Shown: positions 26,825 through 35,578 of the stretch, piece after piece
How positions within the stretch are numbered: the first letter of the stretch is position 1
How the letters are laid out: every line of letters starts with the position of its first letter
Source: Gordonia asplenii
Lineage (GTDB): Bacteria > Actinomycetota > Actinomycetes > Mycobacteriales > Mycobacteriaceae
Direction of reading: 5' to 3'
DNA length: 64,000 nucleotides
NCBI RefSeq assembly: GCF_012933505.1
Contig: NZ_JABBNB010000010.1
Coordinates: forward strand, 1 to 64,000
The notes under the pieces: generated by a model
What the model saw: the letters and a program-made list of their open reading frames with translations, nothing else
The model's database searches: none
Told to the model about the DNA's origin: nothing
Program-made: the position numbers and the translations under genes

Positions 26825-27463
26825 TCACAGCGTCGACGCGAGGCGGGCGAGCTCTGCTGACGCCGCCGCCAATGACGCGTCGGCCGCGCCGGAGTGCTCG
26901 GCCAGCGGCGGCATCCGGGTTGCCAGGGTGTAGTCGACGACGACGCTGGTCACCTTCATCCCCATCGACTCGCCCAGGACCTTCTCGATCGGCGGAACGG
27001 TGTAATCGCCCGCTGCGGTGGGATCGGCATTGTCGTAGGCGAGGCCGCGCGGTGACACGACGATCACCGGAATCCCATGAAACACACCGGTCGAGCCATC
27101 CGCGGGCACAGTCGTGCCGAGGACGTGGAGGTGGTCGATCCATGCCTTGAGCGTCGACGGAATCGACCAGTTGTACATCGGCGCCCCGATGACGACGGCG
27201 TGCGCACCAGCTACTTCGTCGATCAGCTCCTGCTGCCGTGCCGCCGCGGCATCGTCGACGACCTCGTGCGCCCGCCGCATCGCGGGGGCGTAGTGGAGCC
27301 CGGCGGTCGTGAGATGCGGCACGGGGTCGGCGGCGAGATCGCGGTAGCGCACCTGCCGACCGTCGGCGGCATCGAGCCACGCCCGACTGAACTCGGCGAC
27401 GAGCGGGCGGGACACGGAGTCCTCTCCCGTGATCGAACAATCTATGGCGAGTAGGTAGGTCAC
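26825..27463 (-). CDS. azoR: FMN-dependent NADH-azoreductase/quinone reductase
   Basis: 212 aa flavodoxin-fold enzyme. FMN-binding signatures: DCSITGEDSVSR at the phosphate loop, IGAPMYNWSIPSTLKAWIDH (the PMYNF-like motif) and VIVVSPRGLAY. It reduces azo dyes and quinones with NADH in characterised relatives; the natural role is probably quinone detoxification. Convergent with the SMR pair, 3 bp away. Confidence 0.88.
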   Translation of the reverse strand: MTYLLAIDCSITGEDSVSRPLVAEFSRAWLDAADGRQVRYRDLAADPVPHLTTAGLHYAPAMRRAHEVVDDAAAARQQELIDEVAGAHAVVIGAPMYNWSIPSTLKAWIDHLHVLGTTVPADGSTGVFHGIPVIVVSPRGLAYDNADPTAAGDYTVPPIEKVLGESMGMKVTSVVVDYTLATRMPPLAEHSGAADASLAAASAELARLASTL

Positions 27464-27612
27464 CCACCCAATGTCTCACACCCCGCGATCGAGACCGAGG
27501 AACGTGACGACATCTTGCGCGTCGTCGAGGAGATCGCGTTCGTCGCGCGGCATCGGACGCTGCCGATGAGGCGGCGACGTGGGCGACGTGGTGAGGTCGG
27601 CGGCCGGCTCGA

Positions 27613-28164
27613 TCAGCGGCGCACCTCGTAGCGGTTCGCGACCACGCCGGAAGCGTATTCGTATCGACTGATCTGCCGTAGATCTATCGTCGAGGGAAGT
27701 CCGGCGAGCAGCGTCGGGCCGTGACCCGCGATCCGCGGATGCACCACGAACTCGTACTCGTCGATGAGATCCCACTGCGCAAGTGCCAGCGGCAACTGCA
27801 CTCCGCCCACGGCCAATGAACCACCCGGCTGCGCCTTCAGCTCCTCGATCGCGGTGCGCAGATCACCGCGGAGGAGTTCGGAGTTGTTCCAGTCGACGTC
27901 GGGCAGAGTGCTCGACACCACGTACTTCTTCGCGGCGTCTATCGTGACGCCGAACGGCTGCATCCAGTCGGGCAGCGGCGACGGCTCATCGGTGACCCGC
28001 CACGCCTCTTCCATCATCTGAAACGTCTTGCGGCCCAAGATGATCGCATCGGCCTCGCGGATGTTCGCCTCGGCGCGCTCGTGCAGTTCGCGGTCGGCGA
28101 TGCCCTCGCGGTGATCGCAACAGCCGTCGAGGGTGATGTTTATCGAATACCGGATGGGGCGCAT
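27613..28164 (-). CDS. Dihydrofolate reductase-like (RibD C-terminal domain) protein
   Basis: 183 aa. RYSINITLDGCCDH at the N-terminus, ADAIILGRKTFQMM, KKYVVSSTL and GGSLAVGGVQLPLAL match the RibD-C/DHFR-like family of small NADPH-dependent reductases. True folate reduction is unlikely; substrates of these stand-alone proteins are generally unknown. The 150 bp between it and the azoreductase start hold no convincing gene. Confidence 0.85.
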   Translation of the reverse strand: MRPIRYSINITLDGCCDHREGIADRELHERAEANIREADAIILGRKTFQMMEEAWRVTDEPSPLPDWMQPFGVTIDAAKKYVVSSTLPDVDWNNSELLRGDLRTAIEELKAQPGGSLAVGGVQLPLALAQWDLIDEYEFVVHPRIAGHGPTLLAGLPSTIDLRQISRYEYASGVVANRYEVRR

Positions 28165-28217
28165 TGTGCCAGCGTAACGCCGGGATCACGGGTTCCGGCC
28201 GGATTCACCGAGCCGTC

Positions 28218-29873
28218 TCACTTCTCCCGCACTCCCCCACCCTCGACGTGCCAGCCCCGGTCGACGCGCACGTTCTCCAGCATCCGACGGTCGTGTGTCA
28301 CCAAAAGCACGGCACCGTCGTAGGATTCGAGCGCCAATTCCAGCTGTTCGATCGCCGGCAGGTCGAGGTGGTTCGTCGGCTCGTCGAGCACCAGCACGTT
28401 GGTGCCACGCGCCTGCAGCAGCGCGAGGGCCGCGCGGGTCCGTTCGCCGGGCGAGAGGTCCGCGGTGGCGCGATCGACGTGGTCGGCGCGCAGCCCGAAC
28501 TTCGCCAGCAGGGTGCGTACGTCGGCCGTGGTGAAGTCGGGGACGAGACTCTCGAATCGTTCGACGAGCGGCTCCAGACCGGCGAATTGTCCTCGCGCCT
28601 GGTCGATTTCACCGATCGCCACGTTGGCACCGAGTTGCGAGCTCCCCTCGTCGGGCTCGATTCTGCCCAGCAGCAACCTCAGCAACGTCGACTTGCCCGC
28701 GCCGTTGGGCCCGGTGATGCCGATCCGCTCCCCCGCATTCACCTGCAGCGACACTGGACCGAGCGTGAAATCTCCTTGCCGCACAACGGCATTGTTCAAC
28801 GTGGCGACCACCGAACTCGACCGCGGCGCCGATCCGATGGTGAATTCGAGGACCCACTCCTTGCGTGGTTCCTCGACTTCCTCCAGTCGCGCGATGCGGC
28901 TCTCCATCTGCCGGACCTTCTGCGCCTGCTTCTCACTCGACTCGGTCGACGCCTTGCGGCGAATCTTGTCGTTGTCGGGCGCCTTGCGCATCGCGTTGCG
29001 GACGCCCTGGCTCGACCATTCCCGCTGAACACGTGCCCGCGCAACGAGATCCGCCTTCTTCGCCGCGAATTCTTCGTAGTCTTCGCGCTTGTGGCGCCGG
29101 GCTACTTCGCGCTCGTCGAGGTAGCTCTCGTACCCGCCGCCGTAGACGGTATTGGTGTGTTGCGCCAGATCCAGCTCCAACACGCGGGTCACGCTGCGCG
29201 CCAAGAACTCTCGATCGTGGCTGACCAGCACCACGCCGCCGCGCATGCCAAGCACGACGTCCTCCAGCCGGGCGAGGCCGTCGAGGTCGAGATCGTTTGT
29301 CGGTTCGTCGAGCAGCACGACGTCGAATCGCGAGCACAGCAGCGCGGCGAGTCCCACCCGCGCCGCTTGCCCACCGGAAAGCCCTGTCATCAGCGATGAT
29401 TCGGCCGCGACGAGCCCGGTGACGAGCCCCAGGTCGGCGAGCACGGCGGGCAGTCGCTCCTCGAGGTCGGCGGCACCGGTCGCCAGCCAATGATCAAGCG
29501 CGGCGGCGTAGACGCCTGCGGCGTCGGCGGGCGCATCCGGATCGGCCAGCGCACCGGCAGCCGCATCCATCGCCGACGCCGCTGCGGCACAACCGGTTCG
29601 GCGCGCGACGTACTGTCCCACGGTCTCTCCGACGATCCGTTCGTGTTCCTGCGGCAGCCAGCCCACGAAGGCGTCCGACGGCGCCCGGCTGACAGTGCCC
29701 TGCAGCGGAGCCAAGTCGCCGGCCAGTACCCGAAGCAGCGTCGTCTTGCCGGCTCCGTTGGCCCCCACGACTCCGACCACGTCGCCGGGGGCGACGGTGA
29801 GGTCGAGGTGGTCGAACAAGACGCGATGCGCGTACCCGCCGGAGAGGTCCTTGGCGACGAGTGTTGCGGTCAT
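28218..29873 (-). CDS. ABC-F family ATPase
   Basis: 551 aa with two nucleotide-binding domains and no membrane segments. NBD1: Walker A GANGAGKTT, signature LSGGQAARVGLA, Walker B VVLLDEPTND. Linker (residues 235-330): highly charged coiled-coil, the P-site tRNA-interaction motif of the family. NBD2: GPNGAGKST, LSPGERTRAALA and VLVLDEPTNH. ABC-F proteins act on ribosomes as translation factors or antibiotic-protection proteins. The modest linker fits either; resistance cannot be claimed. Confidence 0.9.
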   Translation of the reverse strand: MTATLVAKDLSGGYAHRVLFDHLDLTVAPGDVVGVVGANGAGKTTLLRVLAGDLAPLQGTVSRAPSDAFVGWLPQEHERIVGETVGQYVARRTGCAAAASAMDAAAGALADPDAPADAAGVYAAALDHWLATGAADLEERLPAVLADLGLVTGLVAAESSLMTGLSGGQAARVGLAALLCSRFDVVLLDEPTNDLDLDGLARLEDVVLGMRGGVVLVSHDREFLARSVTRVLELDLAQHTNTVYGGGYESYLDEREVARRHKREDYEEFAAKKADLVARARVQREWSSQGVRNAMRKAPDNDKIRRKASTESSEKQAQKVRQMESRIARLEEVEEPRKEWVLEFTIGSAPRSSSVVATLNNAVVRQGDFTLGPVSLQVNAGERIGITGPNGAGKSTLLRLLLGRIEPDEGSSQLGANVAIGEIDQARGQFAGLEPLVERFESLVPDFTTADVRTLLAKFGLRADHVDRATADLSPGERTRAALALLQARGTNVLVLDEPTNHLDLPAIEQLELALESYDGAVLLVTHDRRMLENVRVDRGWHVEGGGVREK

Positions 29874-29894
29874 GGGCCTATCGTCTCACTCCGG

Positions 29895-30845
29895 TCAGGA
29901 GATCATGTCGGCGAAGTCCCGAAACTCGTGGTGCCCCGGCAGTTTGGCGAGACACTCGCCGATAAGCGTCCGTGCCTGATCGTCGTCGCCGTTCCGGTGA
30001 GCCAGGCGCGCGCGCAGGAACTTCCGTTCGGTTGGGTCCAGTACCCGACTGTCCGCGATCCGGTCGAGCCGATCCTGGTAATCGGTGCCCCACAGCCGAT
30101 CCATCAGCAGGACATGCCATTCATCGAGGTCTTCGCGGCGCTGGAGCCCATGACGACCGCCTGACTCGAGCTCATAGAGATACTCATCGGCGAAGGGGCC
30201 CCATTCGCCGATACCGTTCAGCAGTGCCGCGGCAATCCCTGCGAGAGACCGCTCACGTTCGCTGACCTTGCCGAAGCCGCGGCGCGTCCACCCGTAGCGC
30301 GACTCCCAGCGGCCCAACTGGTCGGGAGCGGTGGCACACAGAGCACCGAAGCCACCGAGTGCCAGCGTTGTCGACCACAACGCCTCTACGGCGTCGGACA
30401 CGACGAACCGCGCTGCCTCCAACGGCTCCTCTGACCGAAAGTACTCGTAGTCCTTCGTAGCGCACGCGAGGTCGATCATGAGTTCGGTTGCGATCGCCGC
30501 ATCGGCGTGATTCGGACCGCCCAGCCCGCCGACGGCGGACGAGGCATGCGCACTGAAGGTGAATCGCCAGCGCGTACGTTGCTTCGGCGAGACCCGACGG
30601 TCGCCGCCGAAGTACGCGCCCTCGCGGGCCAGTGCGACGAACTCGCGGATCCCGCCGAGATCGACGCCGGGCTTCTTCGGCTTGACCCGAGTTTCGGCCG
30701 GCGGCGCGATCATGTCCTCGATACGCTCACGCTGCGCGGCCGACCCGCGGTAGTACAGCGTCCACACCATCTTGCGTAACGCCTCGGCGTCGAATCCGTC
30801 GACTTTGGCGAAGAATTCCTGCTTGTCAAGACGCCCGGCGGTCAT
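29895..30845 (-). CDS. Conserved hypothetical protein
   Basis: 316 aa from ATG 30845, which has AAAGGAG upstream; the longer open frame to 31358 overlaps the divergent gene and is not coding. Opens MTAGRLDKQEFFAKVDGFDA, then a helical region RKMVWTLYYRGSAAQRERIE. Rich in Trp and Tyr throughout (FRSEEPLEAARFVVSDAVEA), with a TPR-like C-terminus (LARLAHRNGDDDQARTLIGE). No catalytic motif is visible. Sits 21 bp downstream of the ABC-F gene start and may be co-transcribed with it. Confidence 0.7.
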   Translation of the reverse strand: MTAGRLDKQEFFAKVDGFDAEALRKMVWTLYYRGSAAQRERIEDMIAPPAETRVKPKKPGVDLGGIREFVALAREGAYFGGDRRVSPKQRTRWRFTFSAHASSAVGGLGGPNHADAAIATELMIDLACATKDYEYFRSEEPLEAARFVVSDAVEALWSTTLALGGFGALCATAPDQLGRWESRYGWTRRGFGKVSERERSLAGIAAALLNGIGEWGPFADEYLYELESGGRHGLQRREDLDEWHVLLMDRLWGTDYQDRLDRIADSRVLDPTERKFLRARLAHRNGDDDQARTLIGECLAKLPGHHEFRDFADMIS

Positions 30846-30998
30846 CGTCGCCCACTCCTTTGCGCGCGTACGCCGTCCTCGAGAATCGCGAACACGCGGT
30901 CGATACCGCTCAGAGGTGTAGTCATCAACCCGATTCTCGCACAGCGGGCGAACGCTGTCCGTTCCGCGGCGACGCGCGCGCAGGCATAGGCTCACAGC

Positions 30999-31814
30999 AT
31001 GCCTACCGGAGACTCGGCCGACAAAGCCGCCACACTGCTCGCCCTGCACAACGGGCAAGGCTTCATCATCCCCAATGCCTGGGACGCCGGCTCCGCACGC
31101 ATCCTCGCCCAAGCCGGGTTTCCCGCGATCGCCACCACGAGTGCCGGAATCGCCTGGTCGTTGGGCGTCCCCGACGGTGGTTCCCTCGACGGCGACACCA
31201 TGCTCGGGGAGGCAGCCCGCATCATCGGCGCGGTCGATCTTCCGGTGTCGCTCGACCTGGAATCCGGCTACGGCGACGCACCCGACGACGTCGGGGACAC
31301 CGTCGCCCGCGCCGTCGACATCGGAGCGGTCGGCGCCAACATCGAAGACATCGTCCACGGCACCCTGTTCGACGTCGACACCGCTGTCGCGCGGATCGCC
31401 GCCGCGCGGGCCGCAGCCTCGCGCGGATCCTTCGTCCTCAACGCGCGGACGGACACCTACTTCAGCGGCGGCGTCGACGACCCCTTCACCGAGACCGTCG
31501 ACCGTGCGACCCGCTATCTCGACGCCGGCGCCGATTGTGTCTTCGTGCCCGGCGTCGTCGACGCCGAGTCGATTCGCCGGCTCGCCGCCGCAATCCCCGG
31601 CCCGCTCAACATCGTCGCCGGATTGTCGAACACCATCGACGCGCCGACGCTGTACTCGTTGGGCGTCGTGCGGGTCAGCCTCGGCGGTAGCCTTGCGCGC
31701 GCCTCGTTGACTTTCCTGGACCGTGCCGCACGGGAACTCCGCGAGCGGGGCACCCTCGAATTCCTCGACGGCGCAATCGGTTACGCGGATCTACAGGGCC
31801 GATTCGGCCGCTGA
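30999..31814 (+). CDS. Isocitrate lyase/PEP mutase superfamily protein
   Basis: 271 aa TIM-barrel protein. GQGFIIPNAWDAGSARIL, AIATTSAGIAWSLG, PVSLDLESGYGD, GANIEDIVHG and LNARTDTYF are the hallmark strands; the metal ligands would be Asp/Glu in DLESGYGD and IEDI. The cysteine loop of true lyases (KKCGH) is absent, replaced around SLGVPDGG. Members include methylisocitrate lyases, PEP mutases and oxaloacetate hydrolases; the substrate is undetermined. It is followed after 6 bp by the PHP gene. Confidence 0.88.
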   Translation: MPTGDSADKAATLLALHNGQGFIIPNAWDAGSARILAQAGFPAIATTSAGIAWSLGVPDGGSLDGDTMLGEAARIIGAVDLPVSLDLESGYGDAPDDVGDTVARAVDIGAVGANIEDIVHGTLFDVDTAVARIAAARAAASRGSFVLNARTDTYFSGGVDDPFTETVDRATRYLDAGADCVFVPGVVDAESIRRLAAAIPGPLNIVAGLSNTIDAPTLYSLGVVRVSLGGSLARASLTFLDRAARELRERGTLEFLDGAIGYADLQGRFGR

Positions 31815-31820
31815 ACGCAG

Positions 31821-32851
31821 ATGCACAGCCTCCCGGAACTCGCGGCGCCCGTCGATCCTATCGTTGCGCTGCAACGCATTTCGTGGCTGCTGGAACGCAA
31901 ACGCGATTCCCGGCATCGAATCGAGGCGTTCCGCAACGCGGGGCGCGCCGCGGCGAAGTCGGCCCCCGGCGAACTGGCGCGCCGCGCGGCGTCGAACACC
32001 CTGACCGACCTTCCGTCATCGGCACGAGCACGGCCACCGTCATCACCGAGTCATTGCGGGGCGACATGCCGACCTACCTCGACACGCTGCAAAGCGAGCC
32101 CGAGCCGTTCCCGTTCGACGACGACCTCCTCGGCGCACTGCGCGGCGACTGCCACGCGCACACCGAGTGGAGCGACGGCGGCGCGCCCATCGATGAAATG
32201 GCCAGTGCGGCAATCGCTCTCGGACATGAATGGCTGGCGATCACCGACCACTCACCACGATTGACCGTCGCCAACGGCCTGACGGCGCAGCGCCTGTCCG
32301 ATCAGATCGACCGGATCGCCGACTGGAACTCACGGAATTCGACGCTACGGCTGCTGACCGGCATCGAAGTGGACATCCTCGACGACGGAGCGCTCGATCA
32401 ATCCGACGAACTGCTCCGACGACTCGACATCGTCACGGCGTCGGTGCATTCGAAGCTGCGGATGGACCACGATGCGATGACCACGCGGATGGTCGCCGCG
32501 GTCAGTGATCCGCGGGTCCATGTCCTCGGTCACTGCACCGGCCGGCGCGTCCTCAGCGGGCGTGGGCATCGGCCGCCGTCGACGTTCGACGCCGAAGCGG
32601 TCTTTCGCGCATGTGCCGATAACGGCACCGCCGTCGAAATCAATTCCCGCCCGGAGCGGGTGGATCCGCCCGACGATCTCATCGAGCTCGCCATGGACCT
32701 GGGCTGCCTCTTCGCGATCGACTCCGACGCCCATGCACCGGGTCAGCTGGAGTTCAAGGCCCTCGGCGCACAGCGGGCCGTCGAACACGGCATCGATCCC
32801 GACCGAATCGTGACGACGTGGTCGGCGGAGCGACTGCTGTCGTGGAAGTGA
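31821..32851 (+). pseudogene. PHP-domain phosphoesterase (PolX-like), frameshifted
   Basis: The protein would be a DNA polymerase beta-type helix-hairpin-helix module plus PHP phosphoesterase. The N-terminal frame starts at ATG 31821 (VDPIVALQRISWLLERKRDS, ending TLTDLPS). From about 32016 the next frame continues with the expected IGTSTATVITESLRGD and the whole PHP domain (GDCHAHTEWSDGG, ITDHSP, GIEVDIL, VHSKLRMDH, LGHCTG, SDAHAP). One missing base after CCGT at about 32013-32016 explains it. All metal-binding motifs are intact, so either the deletion is recent or it is a sequence error. Confidence 0.8.
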
Positions 32852-33631
32852 TCACCAGGTCCAGGTGGTGGTAACGACGAGGTCGTCGTCGGGTGACACG
32901 ACTCGCGGGTCGGTGTTGAGCCCGTTGGGCGGCCCCGACTGCGGTTCGACGCAGATCGCGAAGTCGCGCATGTCGTAGGCGACCACCCAGCGCGCATCGC
33001 TGCGGATCCGGATTCGTCGTGCACCGGGCCATTCGCAGGTGACGTCGACGCCGTCGGGCATGCCGAAACAGTCGTCCCAGGGCGACGGTAGCGGGTCGAT
33101 GCGTCGGCCGGTGGGCAGATAGTCGTCGCCGCGCTCCTCCTGCCAGGCGGGGCTGAAGTGAATCCGCAGCGGTTCGCCCGCGTCGTCGAGGGTGCGCCGG
33201 AACCACGGATGCCACCCGACCTGCGCCGGGAACGGCTGATCGGTGGCGCGGACGGTCATCGCCAACGAGAGTCCGGAGTCGGAGACGGTGAAGCTCTGTG
33301 TCACGCTGCCGGGAAGCGGCCATCGCGGCTGCAGATCTTGAGTGAGCGTCAACGAACCGTCGGTGCGTTCGACGATGTCCCACGGGTGATCGCGCACGGT
33401 GCCGTGAATGGCGTGCGGGGCGTCGTTGCGCGGAAACTCGTACCGCTCTCCGGCGAAGTCGAGTACACCGTCGCGCAGTCGACCGCACCACGGCGCCATC
33501 GGGAAGCTGCCGAAACGCTCGCCCTGGTGAAGGTGTTCGACGTCGGCGATGCGCAGCGACGTGATGCGGCCGGTGGACGGTCGGACGGTAACGGCGGTGG
33601 CGCCGGAGGCGATGGTGAGAGTGTCGGTCAT
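32852..33631 (-). CDS. Aldose 1-epimerase family protein
   Basis: 259 aa beta-sandwich sugar mutarotase fold: SFPMAPWCGRLRDG, HAIHGTVRDHPWDIV (first catalytic His), QVGWHPWFRRTL (second His), and a Glu in AICVEPQSGPPNGLN. It interconverts alpha and beta anomers of aldoses; the specific sugar is not predictable. Its stop abuts the PHP gene on the opposite strand. Confidence 0.9.
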   Translation of the reverse strand: MTDTLTIASGATAVTVRPSTGRITSLRIADVEHLHQGERFGSFPMAPWCGRLRDGVLDFAGERYEFPRNDAPHAIHGTVRDHPWDIVERTDGSLTLTQDLQPRWPLPGSVTQSFTVSDSGLSLAMTVRATDQPFPAQVGWHPWFRRTLDDAGEPLRIHFSPAWQEERGDDYLPTGRRIDPLPSPWDDCFGMPDGVDVTCEWPGARRIRIRSDARWVVAYDMRDFAICVEPQSGPPNGLNTDPRVVSPDDDLVVTTTWTW

Positions 33632-33672
33632 CGATTGATTATCGTGGCTTCGACCACGGAATTGGGGGCGAG

Positions 33673-34275
33673 TTGACGCACTGGATGCGATCGTGTGTTT
33701 GCGTGCTCGTCGCCGTGGGGCTGTCGGGGTGTTCGCCCGGGGCCGAGGTGTCGTCGGTGGCGACGTCGTCGTCGCGGTCGTGTGAGCAACCGGTCCAACA
33801 GTCGGGGCGGCTCACCGTCGGCGTTCCCGCCGACACGCGATTGCGCATCCCCCCGACGGTGGCGGTGCCGCCCGGTGATCCCACGACAGCTGTCCCGTCG
33901 GATCCTGTGATGTTGACGAACGTCGAATACCGAGCCGGGCGCGGTGCGCTCATCTATACGTTCGGCGGCAACGGGGTGGTGTCGTGGAGCGCCCGGTACG
34001 TGGCGAGCCCGTCGGGTGTCGCGGCGGAGAAGGTGGCCATCGTCGGCGCATGCCTTCTGCAGGTTGATCTGTCGGACATCGGCGAGTCGACGTCGGCGGC
34101 GAAACTTCAGGCGCCGCAGCGTATTTCACTTCCGGCCGACGCTCTTCTGACAGATCTGGTCTATCTCGACATCGGTTCGGCGACAGTTCAGACGCTTGCC
34201 GCGACGCGCTCGACGTCGGTCACCGTTTCGGTCGAACCGTCGGCGCAGGCGTTAGTCGTGCGAGTGCGGTCGTAG
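33673..34275 (+). CDS. Putative lipoprotein, AMIN-like
   Basis: 200 aa from TTG 33673 (an ATG four codons downstream is an alternative). A short signal peptide with lipobox VGLSGC is followed by a Ser/Thr-rich spacer. Residues 75-200 may form a compact beta domain: VEYRAGRGALIYTF, VVSWSARYV, then QRISLPADALLTDLVYLDIG. This resembles the AMIN-like domain of actinobacterial lipoproteins, which may bind cell-wall polymers. The family assignment is tentative. Confidence 0.6.
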   Translation: MTHWMRSCVCVLVAVGLSGCSPGAEVSSVATSSSRSCEQPVQQSGRLTVGVPADTRLRIPPTVAVPPGDPTTAVPSDPVMLTNVEYRAGRGALIYTFGGNGVVSWSARYVASPSGVAAEKVAIVGACLLQVDLSDIGESTSAAKLQAPQRISLPADALLTDLVYLDIGSATVQTLAATRSTSVTVSVEPSAQALVVRVRS

Positions 34276-34342
34276 TCGGGGCGCTGATCGAAGGCTGTCG
34301 GGAGTTGTGCCGCTGAGCCGACGCTGTCGGCACCGCGACGAT

Positions 34343-34367
34343 GTTTGACCGCCGTCGCCACGGGTAC
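34343..34367 (+). promoter_or_regulatory. SigB/SigF-type promoter for the methyltransferase operon
   Basis: GTTT (34343-34346), 15-bp spacer, GGGTAC (34362-34367). This fits the GTTT-N15-17-GGGTAT consensus of general-stress sigma factors. The first gene of the operon starts 39 bp downstream. Confidence 0.6.
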
Positions 34368-34405
34368 TCGTCATCGACTCGAACGTCCGTACCCATCGGA
34401 GGTGA

Positions 34406-34723
34406 ATGACAATGCGTTTCGCCAAAGCTCTCGGACTATGGGGCTACATCACACTCCTCGCGGCCATAGCACTCGTCGTGTTATGGATCGGTATGGCCGC
34501 CAGCGACCACCCGGATACGATGTGGGCGGGGACCGCCGCGGCCGTCGTACTGATTGTCAGCCTGGTGTCGCTGACCGCCAGTAGGCGGATGCTAGTACAC
34601 CAGGATCCGGATAGCCGCCCGGAGCAAGACCCGCTACAGCCCGCGGTCACCGACGAGGAAGCGGCGGAGTACGAAGCTCATTACCACGGACGACACATCC
34701 GCGACGATGACACTGACCACTGA
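34406..34723 (+). CDS. Small two-helix membrane protein
   Basis: 105 aa from ATG 34406 (the sixth base on is a second ATG). Two transmembrane helices (YITLLAAIALVVLWIGMAAS and WAGTAAAVVLIVSLVSLTAS) are followed by a hydrophilic, acidic tail ending HGRHIRDDDTDH. It resembles small unnamed membrane proteins of stress islands. First gene after a stress-type promoter; the next gene starts 17 bp inside it, so it is co-translated with the methyltransferase. Confidence 0.7.
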   Translation: MTMRFAKALGLWGYITLLAAIALVVLWIGMAASDHPDTMWAGTAAAVVLIVSLVSLTASRRMLVHQDPDSRPEQDPLQPAVTDEEAAEYEAHYHGRHIRDDDTDH

Positions 34724-35393
34724 ATCATCCTGGGCGTCAACTGATTCGGTCTACCGCCCACAGGACGACAGTTACCTGCTGATCGACGCGCTGCGCACGC
34801 GCTCGGTTATCGGCCGCGACGTGGCTGACCTGTGTACCGGCTCCGGAGTGATCGCTGTGCATGCGGCACAGCTCGGCGCACGGAAGGTGACCGCAGTCGA
34901 CTCGTCGGCAGCCGCGGTCAGGAGTGTGTGTGACCTGATCCGTCGACATGGCCTGCAGGGTCGCATCGACGTCGTGCACGACGACGTTGCGACGTTCGGA
35001 CGCTGCGAGTCGTTCGATCTGATCACCTGCAACCCGCCCTACGTGCCGACACCCGGGACCGCCGATGCGGCGCTGCATCCTCCCGGGCCGAACCACTGCT
35101 GGGATGCCGGCCCGTGCGGGCGCGACGTACTCGACATCGTGTGCTTGACGACGCCGGCCTTGCTGCGTCCTGGTGGGAGCGTGCTGATCGTGCAATCGGA
35201 GTTCGCGGACATCCCCGCGACGCTCGACGCACTGTCGGGCGCGGGGCTGCGCTCCCGCGTCGTCGCCGAGGCCGAGATCCCGTTCGGCCCAGTGCTTTCA
35301 GCGCGAGCCGCTTGGCTGGAAGAAACCGGACTGCTCGACGTCGGGCGTCGGCGTGAGGTGATCGCGGTGGTCTGCGCGGAGCGCGAGCGATGA
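34707..35393 (+). CDS. HemK2/MTQ2-type methyltransferase
   Basis: 228 aa class I SAM-dependent methyltransferase. VYRPQDDSYLLIDAL opens it as in the HemK2/MTQ2 group; SAM-binding VADLCTGSGVIAVHAA; and the catalytic NPPY motif in LITCNPPYVPTPG, typical of enzymes that methylate planar nitrogen such as a glutamine amide. Housekeeping PrmC has an extra N-terminal domain that is absent here. Eukaryotic relatives modify release factors; the bacterial substrate is unknown. It overlaps the membrane-protein gene and is coupled by a 4-bp overlap to the CDGSH gene. Confidence 0.85.
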   Translation: MTLTTESSWASTDSVYRPQDDSYLLIDALRTRSVIGRDVADLCTGSGVIAVHAAQLGARKVTAVDSSAAAVRSVCDLIRRHGLQGRIDVVHDDVATFGRCESFDLITCNPPYVPTPGTADAALHPPGPNHCWDAGPCGRDVLDIVCLTTPALLRPGGSVLIVQSEFADIPATLDALSGAGLRSRVVAEAEIPFGPVLSARAAWLEETGLLDVGRRREVIAVVCAERER

Positions 35394-35578
35394 GCGAGCC
35401 GGTAGCCGTTCGAATGGTACGCGGCGGTCCCGTACTCGTGCGTGGCCCGGTGACCATCGAGTTGGCGGACGGGTCGACGGTGACGTCAGAGAGATTCCAG
35501 GTCGCCCTATGCGCATGCGGCCGCAGCGGGATATATCCGCTGTGCGACACGAGTCATCGGTGCAGGAAACGCCGTTAG
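35390..35578 (+). CDS. CDGSH-type iron-sulfur protein
   Basis: 62 aa. The 2Fe-2S motif is complete: C-x-C-x2 at CACGRSG, then YPLCDTSH, i.e. three cysteines and one histidine as in mitoNEET-like CDGSH domains. The first 40 residues (VRMVRGGPVLVRGPVTIELA) are a beta-rich segment typical of bacterial members. It is probably a small cytosolic electron-transfer or cluster-donor protein. ATG overlaps the methyltransferase stop; the stop overlaps that of the convergent diiron-oxidase gene. Confidence 0.92.
   Translation: MSEPVAVRMVRGGPVLVRGPVTIELADGSTVTSERFQVALCACGRSGIYPLCDTSHRCRKRR

Noticed and set aside
27476-27612. Short minus-strand frame between azoreductase and DHFR-like genes
   Set aside because: The last 45 residues look protein-like (MPRDERDLLDDAQDVV...) but there is no start signal or family match; too little evidence.
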